DNA of 64,000 nt, taken from assembly GCF_022346945.1 (NCBI RefSeq), contig NZ_JAKRNI010000001.1, positions 1 through 64,000 of the forward strand, given 5' to 3'. Both the position numbers and the translations under genes were made by a program. The DNA comes from Microbacterium sp. ACRRU (GTDB lineage: Bacteria; Actinomycetota; Actinomycetes; Actinomycetales; Microbacteriaceae). The notes under the pieces are model-generated. The model ran no database searches. It worked only from the letters and a program-made list of their open reading frames with translations, and had not been told where the DNA came from. Shown here piece after piece: positions 20,561 to 30,076 of this stretch (position 1 is its first letter; each line of letters opens with the position of its first letter).

Positions 20561-22091
20561 CCGCGGTCTTCTCCCAGGGCGCGGCCACGGGGAAATAGCG
20601 CTCGAGACAAGCGCGAAGCGCCGGCACGCGCACCTCTTCGGGGATCTCGGGCACGCTGCCGTCGTTGAGGCAGAACATGTCGGTGTCACGGCGCGACACC
20701 AGGCGCTCCATGCGGCGCAGGGAGTCGAGCTGCGTCGTCTGCACGTACCGCGTGCGCGGCTCGGTCGTGATGACCGCCCGCCCGGTGGCCAGCGCGTAGT
20801 AGTGGTAGAGGCTGTTGGTCACCGAGATATCGGTCGCCGACCGGAACCTGCTCGCCGCCGTGCGCGCGTAGTCCTCCGCGAACTCGCGCTCCAGCTCGTA
20901 CGCGACCGAACGCCGCAGCGGCGTGGCGCAGTGCTCCAGATCGAGGGTGATGACCCGTCCGAACCGTTCCTGGAGCAGTGCGCGATTGACCCGCAGACCG
21001 TTGTCGTGCCCGGACCTTCCGACGTGCGTGGGCCCGCTGCCGATGCGGATGCCGCTTTCGACGAACCGGCTGATGCCGGAACCGCTGAAGAACAGTTCGG
21101 GGGTGACCGGACGGCCGAAGAACATGTCGTCGTTGCTGTAGAGGAAGTGCTCGGCGAGGCCCGGAATGCGGTGCAGCTGGGCTTCCACCGCGTGCGAGTT
21201 GTGGGTCGGCAGCACCGACGGGTCGGCGAAGAACTCCTCGCTGCGCACGATCGTGACCTTGGGGTGATCGGCCAGCCACTCGGGGGTGGGCGAGTCGGTC
21301 GCGATGAAGATGCGGCGGACCCAGGGTGCGTACATGTGCACGCTGCGCAGCGCGTAGCGCAGCTCGTCGACCTGGCGGTAGCGGGCGGCGTTGTCGTCGC
21401 CGTCGCCGACGACGTAGCCCTTCATTCGTGCCGCACGCTGCCGCTGGAACTCGCTCGAGGACCCGTCGACCCATGAGAAGACCATGTCGACGTCTTCGGT
21501 GAACTCGTTCGGGTGCGGGTCGAACATCCCGGCGATCGTCCGCCAGCGTCGCCCGTAGCGCTCGACCTCGACGAGGTCCAGGTCGGCGACGGCGAACGTG
21601 CGGCGGGTCAGCGCGCTCGGGCGCGGTGCCTCGACGGTCTGCGCGCCGAAGCGCCACAGTTCGAGGCGCGGCGCGAGAGCGGAACCGTAGCGGTACGACC
21701 CCTCCGTCGACGTGCGCGGACGGAAGACGGCATACGCTTCGACCGCGTTGCGGCTCGGTGTCACGCTGTGGGCGGGTACGGGGTCTTCGCCGCGCGCCTT
21801 CAGGTAGACGGGGCCGAGGTCGGGGTCGCGCAGCGCCGCGAGCGCGGCATCCGCGTGCGTGGTGTCGACGACCAGTTTCGGTCGGCGGTTGGCATCCCGC
21901 ACCAGCAGCACGGCGATCCCCGCGGCCTCGATGGCGGCGGCCACCGTGAGGAGGTCGTCTCGCTCGGCGTCCGCGGGGGTCGAGGAGTCGTCGATGACGT
22001 GGAGGATGCCGTCGACCATGCGGATGTCGTTCCGCGAGAGGAGGGCGCGCCACGGGTCGGTCTCGACAGAAAGGGGGACCATCGATCGCAT
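20511..22091 (-). CDS. Stealth-family polysaccharide hexose-1-phosphotransferase
   Basis: 526 aa. The Stealth conserved regions are in order: CR1 DVDMVFSWVDGSS (about residue 200), CR2 from RQVDELRYALRSVHMYAPWV through YSNDDMFFGRP, CR3 HVGRSGHDNGL, and CR4 near the C-terminus (MFCLNDG). Stealth proteins transfer hexose-1-phosphate to build capsule or cell-surface phosphoglycans. The roughly 190-residue N-terminal part resembles the extension found in actinobacterial members. GAGGAGG six bases before the ATG fixes the start. No other capsule genes adjoin it. Confidence 0.88.
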   Translation of the reverse strand: MRSMVPLSVETDPWRALLSRNDIRMVDGILHVIDDSSTPADAERDDLLTVAAAIEAAGIAVLLVRDANRRPKLVVDTTHADAALAALRDPDLGPVYLKARGEDPVPAHSVTPSRNAVEAYAVFRPRTSTEGSYRYGSALAPRLELWRFGAQTVEAPRPSALTRRTFAVADLDLVEVERYGRRWRTIAGMFDPHPNEFTEDVDMVFSWVDGSSSEFQRQRAARMKGYVVGDGDDNAARYRQVDELRYALRSVHMYAPWVRRIFIATDSPTPEWLADHPKVTIVRSEEFFADPSVLPTHNSHAVEAQLHRIPGLAEHFLYSNDDMFFGRPVTPELFFSGSGISRFVESGIRIGSGPTHVGRSGHDNGLRVNRALLQERFGRVITLDLEHCATPLRRSVAYELEREFAEDYARTAASRFRSATDISVTNSLYHYYALATGRAVITTEPRTRYVQTTQLDSLRRMERLVSRRDTDMFCLNDGSVPEIPEEVRVPALRACLERYFPVAAPWEKTAVSAGSAEAPSAATPVR

Positions 22092-22206
22092 ACTGTGCCT
22101 CCTCGGGGGTGATGGGGGACGATTCGTACACCGTAGGTAGCCGGCGTTACGTCCGCGTTTCGGCGACGGCGCCGAACGGCGGAGGGTGGGGCGCTACTGT
22201 CGAAGA

Positions 22207-22338
22207 GTGACTGAGATCGCCCGTTCCGGCCCGGCCGCCATCGACCCGTCTCTCGCGGGCCGGACGTTCTCGGACCGACGTTCCAGTTTCGCACACCCGG
22301 CGGCGTGCGAAGTCCCGGGCGTGGCGGTGCGTCGATGA
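22207..22338 (+). CDS. Putative 43-aa leaderless ORF coupled to ispE
   Basis: A TACTGT -10 box (22195-22200) is followed by six bases and a GTG, exactly the leaderless layout used by rsmA and metG here. The frame runs 43 codons and its TGA overlaps the ispE ATG as ATGA. The peptide is Ser/Ala/Arg-rich without recognisable domain or membrane segment. It may simply deliver ribosomes to ispE by coupling. Coding status is inferred from layout alone. Confidence 0.45.
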   Translation: MTEIARSGPAAIDPSLAGRTFSDRRSSFAHPAACEVPGVAVRR

Positions 22339-23267
22339 GCGGTCCGCTTCCCGCGCGCGTGCGCGTGCGCGCGCCCGGAAAGATCAACGTCTTTCTCGAG
22401 GTCGGTGACGTCCAGGACGACGGTTATCACGATGTGGCGACCGCGTATCAGGCCGTGTCGCTCTACGAGGAGGTCACCGCGACGGCGTCGGATGACGTCA
22501 CGATCGAGATCGTCGGCACCTCCACGGTCGACGTCGAGGGCGTGCCCACCGATGAACGCAATCTCGCCGTCCGCGCCGCGCGGATGCTCGCGAGAGTGGC
22601 GGGTGTGACGGACGGAGTGCACCTGGCCGTCCGCAAAGCCGTGCCGGTGGCGGGCGGAATGGGGGGCGGGTCCGCCGACGCGGCCGCAGCGCTCGTGGCG
22701 TGCGACGCCCTCTGGGGGGTCGGGATGCCGACGGCCGACCTGGCGCGCCTGGCAGCGCGTCTGGGCGCCGACGTGCCGTTCGCGCTGCTCGGGGGCACCG
22801 CGGTCGGCACGGGGCGTGGCGACGAGCTGAGTCCCGCTTTGGCGTCCGGCCGCTTCGACTGGGTCCTCGTTCCCAACAGCACCGGCCTGTCGACTCCCGT
22901 CGTGTACGGAGAGCTCGATGCGCACCGCGAACGCCATGCCGTCGACATCGGCCGGGCGACCCGGGCGCCGGCCGTCGACCCCGACGTCCTGCACGCCCTG
23001 CGACAGGGCGACGCGCAAATGCTCGCCGCCACCGTGCGCAACGACCTCCAAGCGCCCGCGCTGCACCTCCGGCCCGATCTGGCCCGTGTCCTCGAGCGGG
23101 GGGAGGGTTCGGGAGCGCTCGCCGGGATCGTCTCGGGCTCTGGACCGACGCTCGCTTTCCTCGCCTCCGACGAGACCGCGGCCATCGACCTCCAGGTCTC
23201 CTTGAGTGCTGCCGGGTACCCGGCTCTTCATGTGCACGGGCCGGTCGCTGGCGCACGTGTGGTCTGA
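22335..23267 (+). CDS. ispE: 4-diphosphocytidyl-2-C-methyl-D-erythritol kinase
   Basis: 310 aa GHMP kinase of the MEP isoprenoid pathway; phosphorylates CDP-methylerythritol at the 2-position. Motifs: [12 protein letters not shown] (substrate Lys), [17 protein letters not shown] (ATP glycine loop) and [12 protein letters not shown]. Start ATG at 22335 lies inside the stop of the small upstream ORF (ATGA), so translation is probably coupled. A longer open frame from a GTG at 22305 adds only ten residues. Confidence 0.95.
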   Translation: MSGPLPARVRVRAPGKINVFLEVGDVQDDGYHDVATAYQAVSLYEEVTATASDDVTIEIVGTSTVDVEGVPTDERNLAVRAARMLARVAGVTDGVHLAVRKAVPVAGGMGGGSADAAAALVACDALWGVGMPTADLARLAARLGADVPFALLGGTAVGTGRGDELSPALASGRFDWVLVPNSTGLSTPVVYGELDAHRERHAVDIGRATRAPAVDPDVLHALRQGDAQMLAATVRNDLQAPALHLRPDLARVLERGEGSGALAGIVSGSGPTLAFLASDETAAIDLQVSLSAAGYPALHVHGPVAGARVV

Positions 23268-23404
23268 CCAGGCGGGCACCATAGCCCAGGTCGTCACATG
23301 CGGCAATCTGCCATTTCGTGTCGGAGGCCCTCGCTAGCCTCAATCGAGGTGGCCACCCACCGGCGGGCGTTGCGCCCGCAAGCGCCCACGGAAGGGGAAT
23401 CCCC

Positions 23405-23707
23405 ATGAAGGCAGTACTCGACGGCGTCGTCATCGCCGAAGCGGACCGCAGCGACCTCGTGTCGATCGAGGGCAACTGGTACTTCCCGCCGAGCGCGGTA
23501 CGGGAAGGTGCCCTGTCGCAGAGCCCGACCCCGTACACGTGCCCGTGGAAGGGGGCGGCCCAGTACTGGAACGTCTCGCTCGACGGAGCCGAGCTCCCCG
23601 ACGGTGCGTGGTCCTACCCCGACCTCCGACCGGGAGCGGTCGACCGTGTCGGCACCGACTTCGCCGGGTACGTCGCGTTCGACCGGAAGGTCGTGGTCTC
23701 CGACTGA
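23405..23707 (+). CDS. DUF427 domain protein
   Basis: 100 aa single-domain protein. The family signature is present: NWYFPPSAV, the PTPYTCPWKG block with the conserved Cys-Pro-Trp-Lys, and AAQYWNV. Function is unknown; similar proteins occur singly or duplicated across actinobacteria. GGAAGGGG precedes the ATG. A small perfect hairpin (GCGGGCG-TTG-CGCCCGC) lies in the upstream leader. Only 14 bases before the transporter ATPase gene, so possibly cotranscribed. Confidence 0.85.
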   Translation: MKAVLDGVVIAEADRSDLVSIEGNWYFPPSAVREGALSQSPTPYTCPWKGAAQYWNVSLDGAELPDGAWSYPDLRPGAVDRVGTDFAGYVAFDRKVVVSD

Positions 23708-23721
23708 GTTCGGACACGCGC

Positions 23722-24546
23722 ATGATCGAGTTCTCGACCGTCTCGAAGGTCTTCCCCGACGGCACTCGTGCTGTCGACGATTTCAGTCTCGTCATCCCCT
23801 CCCGAAAGACCACGGTCTTCGTGGGATCGTCGGGATGCGGAAAGACCACGCTCCTGCGGATGATCAACCGCATGGTGGAGCCCTCCGCCGGCACGATCAG
23901 CATCGACGGCGACGACATCGCGTCGCGACCCCCGGTGCAGCTGCGGCGCAGCATCGGCTACGTGATGCAGAACTCCGGGCTCCTGCCGCACTTCACCGTC
24001 GCCGAGAACATCGCGACGGTGCCCGTTCTTCAGGGTGAGAACCGCAAGAAGGCGCGCACCCGCGCGCTCGAGCTGATGGAGACCGTGGGCCTGGACACCG
24101 CGATGGCCGACCGCTATCCCAGCCAGCTCTCGGGCGGTCAGCAGCAGCGCGTCGGCGTCGCGCGGGGCCTCGCGGCCGACCCGAACATCCTTCTCATGGA
24201 CGAGCCGTTCGGCGCGGTCGACCCGATCGTCCGCGACGAATTACAGCAGGAGCTACTCCGGCTGCAGAGCGACATCGGCAAGACCATCGTCTTCGTCACT
24301 CACGACATCGACGAAGCCTTCCTCCTGGGTGACCAGGTGGTGCTGCTCGAGAAGGGCGCCCGGGTCGCCCAGGTCGGGGCTCCGAGCGAGATCATCGAGA
24401 ACCCGGCGAGCGACTTCGTCGCGAGCTTCATCGGCGCGGTGAAGGGCAAGCGTGCCCTGCGGTTGAAGCAGACCCCCCGGGGCACCGTCGTCGTAGACGC
24501 CGAGGGACGCACGCAGGGTGCGCTCGTGGAGGAGCCGCGCGCGTGA
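23722..24546 (+). CDS. Osmoprotectant ABC transporter ATP-binding protein
   Basis: 274 aa ABC ATPase of the glycine betaine/choline/carnitine (OpuC/ProV) type. Walker A GSSGCGKTT, signature LSGGQQQRVGVARGLA, Walker B ILLMDEPFGAVDP and H-loop FVTHD are all intact. It ends soon after the nucleotide-binding domain and lacks the C-terminal CBS pair that senses ionic strength in many OpuCA proteins. First gene of a four-gene operon; its stop overlaps the next start (GTGA). Confidence 0.93.
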   Translation: MIEFSTVSKVFPDGTRAVDDFSLVIPSRKTTVFVGSSGCGKTTLLRMINRMVEPSAGTISIDGDDIASRPPVQLRRSIGYVMQNSGLLPHFTVAENIATVPVLQGENRKKARTRALELMETVGLDTAMADRYPSQLSGGQQQRVGVARGLAADPNILLMDEPFGAVDPIVRDELQQELLRLQSDIGKTIVFVTHDIDEAFLLGDQVVLLEKGARVAQVGAPSEIIENPASDFVASFIGAVKGKRALRLKQTPRGTVVVDAEGRTQGALVEEPRA

Positions 24547-25223
24547 CCTGGGTCTGGAACAACCTCGACCTCATCGCGGAGCTGACGCTGGTGCATCTGC
24601 GTCAGAGCCTCATCGCGCTCGTGGCCGGCTTTCTGCTCAGCATCCCGCTGGGGTGGGTGGCGTGGCGTTACCGGCTCGTACGCAGCGGTGTCATCACCAT
24701 CACCGGGCTGCTCTACACGATCCCGTCCCTCGCCCTCCTCATCCTGCTTCCGGTCGTGACCGGGTGGTACTCGATCGTGAGCGAGACCAACCTCATCGTG
24801 GCCCTCGCGATCTACGCGGTCGCGATTCTCGTCCGCGCGGTCGCCGACGGCCTCGACTCCGTCGACGCCGGGGTGCGGCAGGCGTCCACGGCCGTCGGCT
24901 ACGGGTCGTTCCGCCGCTTCTGGGCGGTGGAGTTCCCCCTCGCGGGACCCGTGATCCTCGCCGGTCTGCGCGTCGCCTCGGCGAGCACGATCGCTCTGGC
25001 CACGGTCGGCATCCTGGTCGGCATCCAGAACATCGGGTACCTGTTCACGAACGGTCTGCAGCGCCGCATCATCCCGGAGGTGTTCGCCGGCGTGATCGCC
25101 GTCGTCGTGCTCGCGCTCGTGATCGACCTCCTGCTCGTGGTCCTCGGACGCGTGCTCATGCCGTGGACGCGGCGTGTCCGCACGCGGGCGCCGCGCGCGA
25201 ACCGGACGGCGGTGGCCGCGTGA
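24543..25223 (+). CDS. Osmoprotectant ABC transporter permease 1
   Basis: 226 aa membrane permease of the OpuCB/ProW type with five or six hydrophobic segments. The EAA-like cytoplasmic loop is visible (AVGYGSFRRFWAVEFPLAGP). Overlaps both neighbours by four bases (GTGA), pointing to tightly coupled translation with the ATPase and second permease. Confidence 0.92.
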   Translation: MTWVWNNLDLIAELTLVHLRQSLIALVAGFLLSIPLGWVAWRYRLVRSGVITITGLLYTIPSLALLILLPVVTGWYSIVSETNLIVALAIYAVAILVRAVADGLDSVDAGVRQASTAVGYGSFRRFWAVEFPLAGPVILAGLRVASASTIALATVGILVGIQNIGYLFTNGLQRRIIPEVFAGVIAVVVLALVIDLLLVVLGRVLMPWTRRVRTRAPRANRTAVAA

Positions 25224-25981
25224 ACCTCATCGGCGATGCCATCGGCTGGATCTTCTCCGGCGAACCGGGGCGCGGATTCGACAGCATTCCCTCGGCCATC
25301 GGGGTGCAGCTGCTGTACACGGTGATCTCCGTGGTGATCGCCGGGGTGATCGCCATCCCCCTCGGCTGGTTCATCGGCCACACCGGAAAGGGCCGCGAGA
25401 TCGCAGTGGCCGTCTCGGGCGCCGCGCGTGCCATCCCCTCGTTCGGTCTGCTGATCCTGCTCACGCTGCTTCTCGGAGTGCTCCACAAGCCCGAGGCGGC
25501 CGTCATCTCGTTCGTCGTGCTGGCGATCCCGTCGCTCTTGGCCGGCGCGTACACGGGGTTCGAGGCCATCGACCGCCGTGTGCTCGACGCGGGGCGGTCG
25601 ATGGGCATGACCGAGTCGCAGATCCTGTGGCGCATCGAGGTGCCGCTCGGGCTGCCCCTGCTCGTCGGCGGCATCCGTGCGGCGACGCTGCAGGTGCTGG
25701 CGACCGTGACGATCGCTGCCTACATCGGTCTGGGTGGGCTCGGGCAGTACATCATCGCGGCCATCCCGCTCCGCCGGTTCGACATCCTCATCGGCGGGGC
25801 CATACTGGTCGCCGTGCTCGCCCTCGTCATCGACGGACTGTTCGCCCTGCTGCAGCACCTCGTCGTGCCCCGTGGCATCCGGGCCGCCGGCGCCGCCTCG
25901 CCGCGTGCGCGCTCGGCGCGCGAGCGCCGCGCCGAGGCCGTTGCGGTCGGCGCCCCCGCGTCCCCGCCCACGACCACCTGA
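25220..25981 (+). CDS. Osmoprotectant ABC transporter permease 2
   Basis: 253 aa, five or six membrane helices, with the EAA loop SMGMTESQILWRIEVPLGLP. It pairs with the preceding permease to form the heterodimeric channel of an OpuC-type importer. The tail after about residue 215 is an Arg/Ala-rich cytoplasmic extension. GTG start overlaps the upstream stop. Confidence 0.92.
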   Translation: MNLIGDAIGWIFSGEPGRGFDSIPSAIGVQLLYTVISVVIAGVIAIPLGWFIGHTGKGREIAVAVSGAARAIPSFGLLILLTLLLGVLHKPEAAVISFVVLAIPSLLAGAYTGFEAIDRRVLDAGRSMGMTESQILWRIEVPLGLPLLVGGIRAATLQVLATVTIAAYIGLGGLGQYIIAAIPLRRFDILIGGAILVAVLALVIDGLFALLQHLVVPRGIRAAGAASPRARSARERRAEAVAVGAPASPPTTT

Positions 25982-26015
25982 CTCACCCGACTCCCACCAC
26001 CAGAAAGAGGAACCC

Positions 26016-26927
26016 ATGTTCACAGCACGAACTCGCAAGGGCCTCGGCGTCTTCGCCGGGCTCGCGGTCGCCTCGCTCGCCCTCGCCGGCTGCGGCGGCT
26101 CGAGCGACCCTCTGAGCGATGGCGGCGACGCCAGCGCGTCCGCCGATGAGATCGTCGTCGGCTCGCAGGCGTACTTCTCGAACGAGATCATCGCCGAGAT
26201 CTACGCTCAGGCCCTCGAGAACGAGGGGCTCACGGTCAAGCGCCAGTTCCAGATCGGTCAGCGCGACGCCTACATTCCGCTGCTCGAGGACGGCACCATC
26301 ACCGTGTTCCCGGAGTACAGCGGCAACCTGCTGCAGTTCTTCGACGAGGAGACCACGGCTCGCACCGCCGACGAGGTCTACGCCGCTCTGCCCGACGCTC
26401 TGCCCGAGGGCCTCGAGGTCCTCGACCAGTCCTCGGCGACCGACCAGGACTCGTACACGGTCACCGCGGCCTTCGCTGAAGCCAACGGCCTGACCACCAT
26501 CGCCGACCTGGCGAAGGTCACGACGGGGCTGACCCTCGGTGGCAACGCCGAACTCGCCGAGCGCCCCTACGGCCCCGAGGGGCTGAAGGCGACCTACGGC
26601 GTGGACGTGCAGTTCTCGCCCACCGGTGAGACGACGGTCGACGACCTCGTCGCCGGCACGATCCAGGTCGCGAACGTCTACACCGCCGACCCCCGCATCC
26701 AGACGGACGACCTCGTCACGCTGGAAGACCCCGAGGGCCTCTTCCTCGCTTCGAACGTCGTTCCGGTCGTGAACTCGAGCGTCGCGTCGCAGGTGTCCGA
26801 CATCCTGAACAAGGTCAGCGCCGCGCTGACCCCCGAGGGGCTCGTGGAGCTCAACGTGAAGTCGACCGTCGACCAGGAGTCGCCGGCCGACATCGCCGAG
26901 GCCTGGCTCGCCCAGAACGACCTCTGA
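26016..26927 (+). CDS. Osmoprotectant ABC transporter substrate-binding lipoprotein
   Basis: 303 aa OpuAC/OpuCC-type binding protein. Signal peptide with lipobox LAGC (Cys26), a short Ser/Gly/Asp linker, then the two-lobe fold beginning IVVGSQAYFSNEIIAEIYAQ. Likely ligands are quaternary amines such as glycine betaine, choline or carnitine. AAGAGG precedes the ATG. Last gene of the operon; followed by a hairpin terminator. Confidence 0.93.
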   Translation: MFTARTRKGLGVFAGLAVASLALAGCGGSSDPLSDGGDASASADEIVVGSQAYFSNEIIAEIYAQALENEGLTVKRQFQIGQRDAYIPLLEDGTITVFPEYSGNLLQFFDEETTARTADEVYAALPDALPEGLEVLDQSSATDQDSYTVTAAFAEANGLTTIADLAKVTTGLTLGGNAELAERPYGPEGLKATYGVDVQFSPTGETTVDDLVAGTIQVANVYTADPRIQTDDLVTLEDPEGLFLASNVVPVVNSSVASQVSDILNKVSAALTPEGLVELNVKSTVDQESPADIAEAWLAQNDL

Positions 26928-26946
26928 GGTCGTAGCCGCGCCCCGC

Positions 26947-26974
26947 GGGGCCGTCCGGTCATCCGGGCGGCCCC
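26947..26974 (+). terminator. Hairpin terminator after the osmoprotectant ABC operon
   Basis: Twelve-base-pair stem (GGGGCCGTCCGG with CCGGGCGGCCCC, one G-U pair) and a TCAT loop, followed by GTTTCG. Located 20 bases after the binding-protein stop. Confidence 0.8.
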
Positions 26975-27119
26975 GTTTCGCGTGTGCGCGCGCTGCTGGC
27001 GTCCGTGTTCTCCCCAGCTCGCCTCATCGATGGTCGTCTCGCGGACGGGATGCCGGATGCCAGCAGGCGGGGACAGGGCGGAAGCACGCCGCGTCCGCGC
27101 CGCGTAGCCTGGGACGGAT

Positions 27120-28910
<1,791 letters not shown>

Positions 28911-28928
28911 CCGCGACCGATCCGGGCG

Positions 28929-29441
28929 TCAGTGGAAGCCGTACTCCAGGATCACGATGAAGATGCCCAGCATCGCGGTCGCCAGGGCTCCGAGGATGCG
29001 GCCGAGGACCGGCGCCCGGCGGCTCTGGAAGGCGTGGTAGCCGAGGATGGCCAGCACGATGAACGCTGTCAGCAGGCAGTTGTCCACGGCGTCGGCGAGG
29101 GTGGCCCCGGTCAGGTCGGACACGACCAGGACGATGATCGAGGGCACCGAGGCGTAGAGCATCCCGGCGCCGTGGCGGAGGGCGTTGCGTGTGGCCGCAC
29201 GGAAGCCGTGCTCGGAATGCTCGGTGAGGGTGTGGGCGAAGACGTGCGCGATGAAGAAGACGATGAGACTCGCAACGGAGGTCGCCAGCATGTCCTCGAT
29301 GCTCTCGGCGTGGTCTTCGGCGATCGTCACGAGGGCCGTGAAGACGATCAGGCCGTAGATGGCGGCGGGTGAGCGGAACCGGACGTCGAGCCACGTGACG
29401 ATGCGTCGCCAGACCGACGGTGACGTCGCCGGGGCGCTCAC
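28929..29441 (-). CDS. Integral membrane protein coupled to MarR
   Basis: 170 aa with about five predicted transmembrane helices, beginning after a short cytoplasmic segment (residues 1-25). Contains an acidic/His-rich stretch, AEDHAESIED, and another, HTLTEHSEHGF, between helices, reminiscent of metal-handling membrane proteins, but I do not recognise the family. GTG start overlaps the MarR stop (GTGA), so it is the second gene of a regulator-target pair. Confidence 0.75.
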   Translation of the reverse strand: MSAPATSPSVWRRIVTWLDVRFRSPAAIYGLIVFTALVTIAEDHAESIEDMLATSVASLIVFFIAHVFAHTLTEHSEHGFRAATRNALRHGAGMLYASVPSIIVLVVSDLTGATLADAVDNCLLTAFIVLAILGYHAFQSRRAPVLGRILGALATAMLGIFIVILEYGFH

Positions 29442-29935
29442 GCGTCGAACCCCAGACTGAGCTTGCGCAGCAACGTGGCCAGGCGGTCACGGTCGGCGCG
29501 GGAAAGGCTCTCCAGCAGCAGCGCCTCGGCGTCGACGAGGCGGGTGATCGCGGCATCCACGCGCACGCGACCGTCTTCGGTCAGGGTCACCAGAATGCTC
29601 CGTCCATCGCCCGGATCGGCTTCTCTCCGCACGAACCGGCGGGCGACGAGCCGGTCGATGCGGTTGGTCATCGTGCCGCTGGAGACCAGGGTCTGCTGCA
29701 GCAGCTGCTTGGGGCTGAGCTGGTAGGGCTCGCCGGCGCGACGAAGTGCCGAGAGCACGTCCCACTCCCAGGACTCGATGTCGCTGCGGCGGAACGCCTC
29801 TTTCCGGGCGATGTCGAGGTGCCGTGACAGGCGCGCGACGCGCGAGAGCACCTCGAGCGGCGAGAAGTCGAGGTCGGGTCGCTGGCGCACCCAGGCCTCG
29901 ACGATGCGATCGACCTCGTCGCTGTCCCGGCTCAC
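29438..29935 (-). CDS. MarR-family transcriptional regulator
   Basis: 165 aa winged-helix repressor. Recognition region LSPKQLLQQTLVSSGTMTNRIDRL and wing VRREADPGDGRSILVTLT are typical. GTG 29935 is chosen because a CATAAT -10 box lies six bases upstream (leaderless); the longer frame would extend over the promoter toward the tRNA. Likely controls itself and the membrane protein downstream. The ligand is unknown. Confidence 0.9.
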   Translation of the reverse strand: MSRDSDEVDRIVEAWVRQRPDLDFSPLEVLSRVARLSRHLDIARKEAFRRSDIESWEWDVLSALRRAGEPYQLSPKQLLQQTLVSSGTMTNRIDRLVARRFVRREADPGDGRSILVTLTEDGRVRVDAAITRLVDAEALLLESLSRADRDRLATLLRKLSLGFDA

Positions 29936-29959
29936 GTGTTCATTATGTCGAGAACGTTC
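29936..29959. promoter_or_regulatory. Promoter and possible operator of the marR pair
   Basis: On the minus strand CATAAT (29947-29942) is a -10 box. It is enclosed by GTTC (29938-29941) and GAAC (29952-29955) ten bases apart, and the right half is part of a perfect GAACGTTC palindrome (29952-29959). A dimeric MarR binding here would cover the promoter. Confidence 0.5.
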
Positions 29960-30003
29960 CGGCGTCGCGGTCTGGCAGACTTGACCGGTGCCCGCGGGCA
30001 CGG

Positions 30004-30075
30004 TCCGCCGTGGTGTAACGGCAGCACGACAGCCTTTGGAGCTGTGAGGTTCAGGTTCGAATCCTGGCGGCGGAG
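30004..30075 (+). tRNA. tRNA-Gln (anticodon TTG)
   Basis: Complete cloverleaf: acceptor stem TCCGCCG with CGGCGGA, D arm with GGTGTAACGG, anticodon stem ACAGC/GCTGT around the loop CTTTGGA (anticodon TTG), T arm CAGG-TTCGAAT-CCTG, discriminator G at 30075. CCA is not encoded. The 3' end is one base before the glmU ATG. tRNA-Gln next to glmU is common in actinobacteria. Confidence 0.97.
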
Positions 30076-30076
30076 C

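Noticed and set aside
29936..30075. N-terminal extension of GlmU reading through the tRNA
   Set aside because: The extension translates tRNA-Gln itself; the cloverleaf is complete, so the coding start is ATG 30077.
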